Assembly: GCA_003674045.1 (NCBI GenBank)
Contig: PENC01000025.1
Coordinates: 59,131 to 123,130, forward strand
Length of the DNA: 64,000 nt
Direction of reading: 5' to 3'
Origin: Streptomyces griseocarneus
Lineage (GTDB): Bacteria; Actinomycetota; Actinomycetes; Streptomycetales; Streptomycetaceae
Below, piece after piece: positions 59,101 to 64,000 of this stretch (the first letter of the stretch is position 1; every line of letters begins with the position of its first letter). The notes beneath the pieces are model-generated. The model ran no database searches. It saw nothing but the letters and a program-made list of their open reading frames with translations, and had not been told where the DNA came from. A program made the translations under genes and the position numbers.

Positions 59101-59914
59101 CGGCGCTGGCGCACAGTACCGCCAGGACCCGGTCACCGTCCCGGTGCGCGTCGGCCAGCCTCTTGAGCAGCACCACCCCCACTCCGTCGCTGCGGACGAA
59201 GCCGTCGGCGTCGGCGTCGCCGAAGCGGCAGCGCCCACCAGGGGAGAGCATGTCGCCCTGGGAGTACGCGATGGCGTCCGTGGGAGCCAGCACCAGGTTG
59301 ATCCCCGCCGCGATCGCCAGGTCGCTCTCGCCCGTGAGGAGGCTCTGGCGCGCGGCGTGGACCGCCACGAGGGAGGAGGAGCAGGCGGTGTCGATCACCA
59401 CGCTGGGGCCGCGCAGGTCGAGCGCGTAGGAGACGCGCCCGGCGGACACCGCGCGCAGCCGGGCGCCCGCCGCCGCCCGGATGTCCGCCCCGCTGTGCGG
59501 CGCGGTCGTCTCGGCGTATTCGGCCGTCGCCTGCCCCACGAAAACGCCGGTGCGGCTTCCCGCCAGCGCCGAGGCGCGAATCCCGGAATCCTCGACGGCC
59601 TCCTGGACCACATGCAGCAGAATTCGCTGCTGCGGGTCCATTCCACGGGCCTCGGCATGCGATATCCCGAAGTACAGTGCATCGAACCGAAAAGGGCCGG
59701 ACAGAAATCCGCCGTACCGGGAGACCGTCCGTCCCGGGGTACGTGGCACAGGGCTATGGAAAGCCGCCGCGTCGAAACGCTCGGGTGGTATCTCCGTAAT
59801 GACGTCCGCATTGTCGAGGAGCATTTCCCAGAACTCCTCGGGGCCGTCCGCCCCGGGGAATCTGCACCCCATCCCGATGACGGCGACACCGGACTCGTCC
59901 GATGAATGCTGCAC
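56153..59914 (-). CDS. single-module type I polyketide synthase (KS-AT-degenerate DH-ACP)
   Basis: A 1253-residue PKS. KS at residues 8-430 with Cys178 (DTACSSS), His314 (EAHGTGT) and His354 (NIGHTES). AT at about 545-840 with FPGQGSQWTGMG, Ser633 in GHSMGE, and VASH at 733-736, closer to methylmalonyl- than malonyl-type (HAFH) signatures. A DH-fold region at about 900-1160 lacks the HxxxGxxxxP motif, and its Asp region reads LETGLQP, so it is probably inactive as a dehydratase. ACP at about 1175-1245 with phosphopantetheine Ser1207 in LLDFGLDSLMA. No KR, ER or TE. GTG at 59914 chosen for AGGGAGC upstream. Size and layout recall actinomycete iterative PKSs of the orsellinate/AviM type or mycobacterial-style PKSs. 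Confidence 0.93.
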   Translation of the reverse strand: MQHSSDESGVAVIGMGCRFPGADGPEEFWEMLLDNADVITEIPPERFDAAAFHSPVPRTPGRTVSRYGGFLSGPFRFDALYFGISHAEARGMDPQQRILLHVVQEAVEDSGIRASALAGSRTGVFVGQATAEYAETTAPHSGADIRAAAGARLRAVSAGRVSYALDLRGPSVVIDTACSSSLVAVHAARQSLLTGESDLAIAAGINLVLAPTDAIAYSQGDMLSPGGRCRFGDADADGFVRSDGVGVVLLKRLADAHRDGDRVLAVLCASAVTNDGRGSGLLVRPSADGQAEALRHALAQAGVTPGQLDYIEAHGTGTRVGDGVELRALSDVMATDRPEGRQLPVGSVKSNIGHTESASGIAGFIKAVLIVRHRTIPASLHLRTPHPSLAVAGAPLRVVTRNEPLEPVGGEPLVGVSSFGISGTNAHVLVGGHPPRHRPELPASGAGAGMPHLLVLSARSPKSLRLMARSYAAFLSPGGRGRESALGDICATAALRRDAHPYRLWAVGEDHDEIAATLHALADGEQAAGGGIAEAGFGDPRRTVFVFPGQGSQWTGMGRGLLTASPAFRTALAACDEAIRAETGWSVTELLTGTEEFPDAVDVVQPALWAVQVALTAAWRAMGVDADVCVGHSMGEVAAAHAAGALSLADAAAVICRRSGLMLRTAGRGAMLAVELSAERARRAAAPYGPSVTVAAENAPEATVLAGPPDALAGLAGALEAQGVSCRLVRVDVASHSPAMDPLRDDLRRLLAGLEPVPVRTPMVSTVRRAPVHGPELDAAYWMDNLRLPVRFTETVGDIAKERESVFVEISAHPVLTTAVAGTQAAIGAEPVAVASLRRARDERVSLTHALGAVFAHGGHVDWRRWYGPTGALVPLPRYAWDEETFRITPTLVAPGEDGPARRVREFALADWGAAAWGEAVTVDGAAPLPPAVALAAVHEAARSLLGPAAWTVEDARLTGDPVDARAAAGLRLRVALERGQGEGTHHAVVEVLGAGPRPVRWLNARVRAAAGAPGAGRDASTELEAALAECGHFVAPDGFLRLAAARGYVVDEPFHGIRQLWHDGDGVVVARIGVPAAGYPAVLETGLQPLLAALPAGVFLLSSFESVTLHGVPEGELWSVVRRVPREGSHGVRADVLQLDARGHILAEFRGVRLDGPVGSAPAAEPGEARGPASVEDVVRYAAGVLGIPAGQLDPRRPLLDFGLDSLMATTLVRQLRADFGLEVPLERLMGNEALQALAGEAVGLPRSEVGL

Positions 59915-60219
59915 GGCCCCCGCTCCCTTGCTGTCCTGTCGCGGGACCTGTCCGGGCACCGCGAGGCGGGCCGTCGGGTCCGTCGAGAGTTCCCATGCAA
60001 AGTTGAATCAGGGAGCAACTTTAACCTTCGCCGCCGAGCCATGTCGCGGGAATTTCGACCGACTCCTATGTCACGTTCCGTACCGATCTCTGGCGTTATT
60101 TACATGCATCGGCCACCCTTTTTGCAAAACCTTGACAGCCGAAAAAATTGATCCAAGTTCAAACATATCCTAGAGTTCATATGCGTTGTGACGTACTGCA
60201 CTGTCTGGGGGGTGTTGCA
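59915..60219. promoter_or_regulatory. divergent promoter region of the PKS locus
   Basis: AT-rich intergenic stretch of 305 bases. The inverted repeat AAAGTTG (59999-60005) and CAACTTT (60016-60022) lies 85 bases before the PKS start. Toward the LuxR gene, TTGATC (60148-60153), 17 bases, then TAGAGT (60171-60176) resembles a housekeeping promoter with transcription start near 60183. Confidence 0.5.
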
Positions 60220-60492
60220 GTGGAAGCCGCACGAAAATCCACGACCATCGGCCGGGAGCTCTGGTCCGACCAGCTCCAGCGCGTCGGTCTCCTGACGGAA
60301 CGGGAGAGCCAGGTATTCCTTCTGCTGGGAGCCGGGCACTCCAACCGCAGCATTTCCACCCGGCTCCGGGTGACGGAGGGAACGGTCAAGGCGCACGTGG
60401 CGCAGATCCTCGGCAAGCTCTGTGTGGAGTCCCGCCTCCAGGCGGGACTGGTGTCCTTCGCCCACCAACTCCCTACACCGAAAGTCCAATAG
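60220..60492 (+). CDS. LuxR-type HTH-only regulator
   Basis: A 90-residue stand-alone LuxR C-terminal domain (LLTERESQVFLLLGAGHSNRSISTRLRVTEGTVKAHVAQILGKLCVESRLQAGL), with no receiver or sensor domain. GTG at 60220 follows the G-rich site CTGGGGGG; upstream in-frame ATGs at 60148 and 60181 are alternatives. Recognition helix VTEGTVKAHVAQIL is intact. A probable activator of the desaturase-mutase-oxidoreductase operon and the PKS. The desaturase gene starts 200 bases on. Confidence 0.85.
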   Translation: MEAARKSTTIGRELWSDQLQRVGLLTERESQVFLLLGAGHSNRSISTRLRVTEGTVKAHVAQILGKLCVESRLQAGLVSFAHQLPTPKVQ

Positions 60493-60692
60493 CCGCCCCG
60501 GAAGGCCGTCCGATAGACATGGTTCCGGGCGGCGGCCGGACGTACCGTCCCGGTTCCCCGAAGCACCGGGGGACCGGGACGTCTTCATGCTCTCGCGACG
60601 TCGATTCCCGCGGCCGCCGCCCAACGCTCTTTCCGCGGAAAGCAGTTCCAGGAAAGGCCAGGAAACAGACCCGGATCGATCCAGGAGTGTTC

Positions 60693-61913
60693 GTGTCCGT
60701 CACCGATGCCCATCCGCGGCAGACCGGGCCGGGTGCCGCGCCTGTGGCCCCCGACCCCAGAGAGACCATGCGGAGCCTGCCCGGCCTCGCGCAGTACCCG
60801 CTCACGATCCTGACCGGGAAGCCCCTCGAGGGACAGGCGCCCCTCACCTGGTCACCCACCTACCACCTGGCCTCCGCGGTGGCCGCCATGGTGGTCGGCT
60901 GCGCCGTCGGCGCGATCGGCTGGACCCTCGGCGCCTGGTACCTGCTCCTGCTGCTGCCGAGCTGGGCCGTCACCCTGCACGGCATGCGCAACCTGCGCAT
61001 GATGGTCTATCACCAGTGCTCGCACCGGAACATGTACCGCAAGCGCAAGCTCGACGCCGTGATCGGCCGCGCCACCTCCAGTCTGCTGATCATCCAGAAC
61101 TTCGAGCGCTACAGCCGCGAGCACGTCAGCGACCACCACGCCGCCCACCACATGACCCTGCGCGACCCCACCGTCCAGGCGTTCCTGGTCAGCCTGGGGC
61201 TGAACCCGGGCATGACGCGGCGTCAGATGTGGCGCCGGGTCGTGGCGAAGCTCTTCTCGCCGCGCTTCCACCTCGCCTTCGGCGTCTCCCGCACCCGTTC
61301 CTTCTGGAACAAGTCGGCCACCAGCGAGAAGGTCACCTCCGTGTGCCTCTACGGCGCCGTGGCCGCGGCCACGGTCGTCACGGGCACCTGGGACGCGCTG
61401 CTCGTGATCTGGTTCGTACCGCTGATCCCGCTGTTCCAGATCAGCAACACCCTGCGGCTGTGCGTCAAGCACACCTTCCCGGTCACGGGCACCGAAGGCG
61501 GGCGCGGCCGCGAGTACTTCGCCGCCCTGACCAACGCCATCTTCATCGGCGAACCGGCCCCCGACCCGGCCCTTCCCGCGGTGCGACGCACCCTCGCCTG
61601 GGGCCGCTGGACCCTGCGCATGCTGCTGGTCCACGCCCCCTCGCGCTATCTGGTCCTCACCGGTGACACGGTCGTCCACGACTACCACCACCGGGCCCCG
61701 TCCAGCCGCGACTGGTCGAACTACATCTTCGCCCGGCAGCGGGACGTCGAATCCGGCCACAGCGGCTGGCCCCCTTACCACGAGGTATGGGGCCTGGTCC
61801 CCGCCATCAGCTACGTCTTCGACTCCCTCGCCGCGGCCAACCCCGAGGAGTTCGACGTCTCCCGGCTCCGCGACGTCAGCAAGCGGGAGCTCTTCGCCGC
61901 GTTCGACGACTGA
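60693..61913 (+). CDS. membrane fatty-acid desaturase
   Basis: A 406-residue di-iron desaturase. Three His boxes are HQCSH (residues 107-111), HVSDHHAAHH (144-153) and HDYHH (329-333). Hydrophobic segments at about 57-95 and 220-250 surround them. Acts on fatty-acyl or acyl-carrier chains in the membrane with ferredoxin or similar as electron source. GTG at 60693 is preceded by CCAGGAG. The divergent PKS suggests it desaturates a polyketide/fatty-acyl intermediate. Tightly followed by glmS. Confidence 0.92.
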   Translation: MSVTDAHPRQTGPGAAPVAPDPRETMRSLPGLAQYPLTILTGKPLEGQAPLTWSPTYHLASAVAAMVVGCAVGAIGWTLGAWYLLLLLPSWAVTLHGMRNLRMMVYHQCSHRNMYRKRKLDAVIGRATSSLLIIQNFERYSREHVSDHHAAHHMTLRDPTVQAFLVSLGLNPGMTRRQMWRRVVAKLFSPRFHLAFGVSRTRSFWNKSATSEKVTSVCLYGAVAAATVVTGTWDALLVIWFVPLIPLFQISNTLRLCVKHTFPVTGTEGGRGREYFAALTNAIFIGEPAPDPALPAVRRTLAWGRWTLRMLLVHAPSRYLVLTGDTVVHDYHHRAPSSRDWSNYIFARQRDVESGHSGWPPYHEVWGLVPAISYVFDSLAAANPEEFDVSRLRDVSKRELFAAFDD

Positions 61914-61963
61914 TCCCCCACCGGCCCCCGGCATCCGCCGCGCACCCAAGGAGCGCAATCCCC

Positions 61964-62407
61964 ATGTCCCCCAGCGAACGCCGCGTCGTCATCCTCGGAG
62001 TCGCCGCCAGCGACAGCCACGCCGTCGCCAACCACCTCATCGCCCACGCCCTGCGCGGCGTCGGCTTCGAGGTGGAGAACCTCGGCACCTGCACCCCCGT
62101 CGAGGAGTTCGCGGACGCGTGCGACCGCCACCCCGACGCCGAGGCCGTCATCATCGGCAGCCTCAACGGCCATGTCCACGAGGACCTGCGGGACCTGCCC
62201 GCGGCCCGTGAGGCCGGCCGCATCACCTGCCCCGTCATCGTCGGCGGCAACCTCTCGGTCGGCAGCAAGAAGGACCCCCGGGACCTGGAGCGCCTGCACG
62301 AGCTCGGCGTCGACCGCATCCTGTCCGACCCGGGGCAGCTGGTGGCCCTCCTCGACGAACTGCGCGCAGCCCGGACGGCCGAGCGGCAGCTGCTCGTGGC
62401 GTCATGA
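61964..62407 (+). CDS. glmS: glutamate (methylaspartate) mutase small, B12-binding subunit
   Basis: A 147-residue cobalamin-binding domain. The base-off motif is SDSHAVAN (Asp17, His19; the usual Gly of DxHxxG is Ala), with GSLNGH and VIVGGNLSVGSKK further on. With GlmE it carries out the adenosylcobalamin-dependent carbon-skeleton rearrangement of L-glutamate to (2S,3S)-3-methylaspartate. AAGGAG upstream of the ATG. Stop overlaps the glmE start (ATGA). Confidence 0.95.
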   Translation: MSPSERRVVILGVAASDSHAVANHLIAHALRGVGFEVENLGTCTPVEEFADACDRHPDAEAVIIGSLNGHVHEDLRDLPAAREAGRITCPVIVGGNLSVGSKKDPRDLERLHELGVDRILSDPGQLVALLDELRAARTAERQLLVAS

Positions 62408-63807
62408 CCGGAGGAGTCACCTACCTCGCGGGCCGGGGGGAAGCCCCCGGCCCCGGGGCCCTCCCGCCCCTCGCGGAGTCCGTCGACTACATCGCCTCCC
62501 TCGGCAAGCCCACCGCCGCCAGTGTGCTCAAGGCGGCGCGGGACTCCGGCCGCGTCGCCATCCAGCCGCGCTGCGGCGTGGGCGGCCACCAGGAGATGAA
62601 AGCCCTCTTGCGCGACCTGGAGGAGCGGGCGGCGCCCGACTTCCTGACCCTGACCATCGACTCGCACACCCGCCTGAAGCGCTTCGAGCAGGCCCTGCGC
62701 ACGCTCAACCTCTCCCCCGGCGACCTCAACGGCTACCCCCTGGTCAGCCACGGCTACCGGCGCGGCAGAGAGCTCAACGAATCGGTCGCGGCCCCGCTGG
62801 AGATCCGGCACGGCTCGCCCGACGCGCGCATCCTCTTCGACGTCGCCGTCGCCTCCGGGATCACCTCCTTCGAGGGCGGCGGCATCTCCTACAACCTCCC
62901 CTACTCCAAGGCGGTCCCGCTCGAGGAGTCCCTGACCGCGTGGCAGGACGTCGACCGGGTCTGCGGCGAACTCGCCGGCCTGGGCCTCGTCGTCGACCGC
63001 GAGCTCTTCGGCACGCTGACGGCCGTCCTCGTCCCGCCGTCGATCAGCCTCGCCATCAGCGTGCTCGAAGCGGTCCTGGCCGCGCGCGCGGGCGTGCGCT
63101 GCATCTCCGTCTCGTACCCGCAGAGCGGCCACCTCGTCCAGGACGTCGCGGCCCTGCGGGCCATCCCCGCGCTCGCCCGCACCTACCTGCCGTCCGGTGT
63201 GGAGGTCCACGCCGTGCTGCACGAGTTCATGGGCGTCTTCCCCAAGGACCGCGGCCACGCCGAGGACCTCATCCTCTACGGGGCTCTCGTCGCCCGCCTC
63301 GGCGGCGCGTCCAAGCTCATCACCAAGACGTACCAGGAGGCGTTCGGCATCCCCGACACCCGGGCCAACGCCGAGGGGCTGCGCCTGGCCGACCGTGCCA
63401 ACTCGCGCCTGCTCGGCTTCATGACCGTCGACGAGCAGCGCGTCGGCGAGGAGCTCGACTGGATCCTCGCCGAGGTCGCCGAGATCGTCGAGCCCGTCCT
63501 CGCCGCCCCCGACACCATCCCCGCCATCTGCGAGGCGTTCGCCGAAGGCCTCCTGGACATCCCCTTCAGCGCCAGCCGCTACGCGAAGTCCGGGATCATC
63601 CCCAAGCGGGACGACGAGGGCGCCATCCGCTACCTGTCCACGGGCTCGCTGCCCTTCTCCTCCCGGACGCGGAGCCGCAACAGCGAGCTCCTGAAGGGCG
63701 CGGACGCCGCGGGCCCCGTCATCGGCTCCCTGCTGGCCGAACTCGCCGACGACATCAACTACTTCCCCATCCTCTTCCAGGAAATGGACAGTGAGGTCTC
63801 CAAGTGA
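62404..63807 (+). CDS. glmE: glutamate (methylaspartate) mutase large catalytic subunit
   Basis: A 467-residue TIM-barrel subunit binding substrate and cobalamin, near the usual GlmE length (about 480). Recognisable: IQPRCGVGGHQEM, LTIDSHTRLKRFE, GYPLVSHGYRRGRELN, HGSPDARILFDVA, GGGISYNLPYSKAVPLEESLTAWQ and SKLITKTYQEAFGIPD. It overlaps glmS and the following oxidoreductase gene by four bases each. In secondary metabolism GlmSE pairs supply 3-methylaspartate, as in vicenistatin and friulimicin pathways. Confidence 0.95.
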   Translation: MTGGVTYLAGRGEAPGPGALPPLAESVDYIASLGKPTAASVLKAARDSGRVAIQPRCGVGGHQEMKALLRDLEERAAPDFLTLTIDSHTRLKRFEQALRTLNLSPGDLNGYPLVSHGYRRGRELNESVAAPLEIRHGSPDARILFDVAVASGITSFEGGGISYNLPYSKAVPLEESLTAWQDVDRVCGELAGLGLVVDRELFGTLTAVLVPPSISLAISVLEAVLAARAGVRCISVSYPQSGHLVQDVAALRAIPALARTYLPSGVEVHAVLHEFMGVFPKDRGHAEDLILYGALVARLGGASKLITKTYQEAFGIPDTRANAEGLRLADRANSRLLGFMTVDEQRVGEELDWILAEVAEIVEPVLAAPDTIPAICEAFAEGLLDIPFSASRYAKSGIIPKRDDEGAIRYLSTGSLPFSSRTRSRNSELLKGADAAGPVIGSLLAELADDINYFPILFQEMDSEVSK

Positions 63808-64000
63808 CCGCCCCGCTCCCCACCCAGCCGCCGCCCGCCACCGCCACGGGAGAAGTGCGCCGCGTCGACGGCGTCGTCATCCGGTTCGCGGGGGACTCGG
63901 GTGATGGTATGCAGCTCACGGGTGACCGGTTCACGTCGGAGACGGCGTCGTTCGGCAACGACCTGTCCACGCTGCCGAACTTCCCCGCCGAGATCCGCGC
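63804..64000 (+). CDS. korA: 2-oxoacid:ferredoxin oxidoreductase, alpha subunit (5' part)
   Basis: The first 65 codons of a KorA-type subunit, running off the window. After a Pro/Ala-rich start comes GVVIRFAGDSGDGMQLTGDRFTSETA and FGNDLSTLPNFPAEIRA, diagnostic of the fused gamma-alpha subunit of 2-oxoglutarate-type oxidoreductases. The GTG at 63804 overlaps the glmE stop (GTGA). A korB-like beta subunit with thiamine diphosphate should follow outside the window. It would oxidatively decarboxylate a 2-oxoacid to its CoA ester. Confidence 0.92.
   Translation, partial: MTAPLPTQPPPATATGEVRRVDGVVIRFAGDSGDGMQLTGDRFTSETASFGNDLSTLPNFPAEIR

Noticed and set aside
60148..60219. Upstream ATG starts for the LuxR-type gene
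   Set aside because: ATG at 60148 overlaps the likely promoter and ATG at 60181 has no ribosome site; GTG at 60220 has a G-rich one.
1..64000. CRISPR arrays, tRNA/rRNA genes, IS elements, integrase or att sites
   Set aside because: No regularly spaced repeats, cloverleaf sequences, transposase motifs or terminal inverted repeats were seen.

Overview
High-GC DNA with dense, short-spaced, often overlapping genes, GTG/TTG starts, rare TTA codons, many XRE/TetR/GntR/ROK regulators, XRE-DUF397 pairs, a c-di-AMP riboswitch before an NlpC/P60 gene and a dispersed GCGCCCC-loop-GGGGCGC repeat: this is a Streptomyces chromosome. From memory, the order secreted tripeptidyl aminopeptidase, ureABCFGD, bioFBAD, purB resembles the SCO1230-SCO1254 part of S. 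coelicolor, so most of the window looks like chromosomal backbone carrying accessory inserts.

Layout. 1-3.7 kb: a truncated XRE fragment, a HAD hydrolase, an XRE regulator and three small uncharacterised genes, then about 800 bases of structured non-coding DNA. 4.5-11.1 kb: secreted S33 peptidase and the complete urease operon (minus strand, no ureE) with a GlnR-like box upstream. 11.2-15.5 kb: orphan Phd/YefM antitoxin, ClpP paralogue, c-di-AMP riboswitch with NlpC/P60 hydrolase, and a WhiJ-like triad (ATP-binding protein, XRE-DUF5753, DUF397). 15.5-20.3 kb: biotin genes bioF divergent from bioBAD. 20.3-24.6 kb: methyltransferase, F420/LLM enzyme, tandem CNNM/CorC proteins and a strong terminator. 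24.7-29.7 kb: a four-gene terpene operon (FAD monooxygenase with a TTA codon, class I terpene cyclase, membrane acyltransferase, P450). 29.8-55.3 kb: mostly housekeeping and single-gene functions (SGNH hydrolase, SDR/GntR divergon, ROK, mug, mscL, purB, phoD-like, ACT-GNAT, DUF885 peptidase, Fic-like toxin/antitoxin, Ser/Thr kinase, EamA/XRE-cupin divergon, YigZ, deacetylase, roadblock pair, quinone reductase, MFS/ArsR).

55.4-64 kb (continuing past the right edge): a second biosynthetic locus. A TetR gene and a one-protein type I PKS (KS-AT-degenerate DH-ACP, no KR, no TE) lie on the minus strand. Diverging from them are a HTH-only LuxR regulator, a membrane fatty-acid desaturase, both subunits of glutamate (methylaspartate) mutase and the start of a 2-oxoacid:ferredoxin oxidoreductase alpha subunit. 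glmS, glmE and the oxidoreductase gene overlap by 4 bases, so they are translationally coupled.

The most interesting reading of this last locus is that glutamate mutase makes 3-methylaspartate, a transaminase not seen here would give 3-methyloxaloacetate, and the 2-oxoacid oxidoreductase could decarboxylate that oxidatively to methylmalonyl-CoA for a PKS whose AT carries a VASH motif. This is inference. The terpene operon and several regulatory palindromes are the other points worth following.
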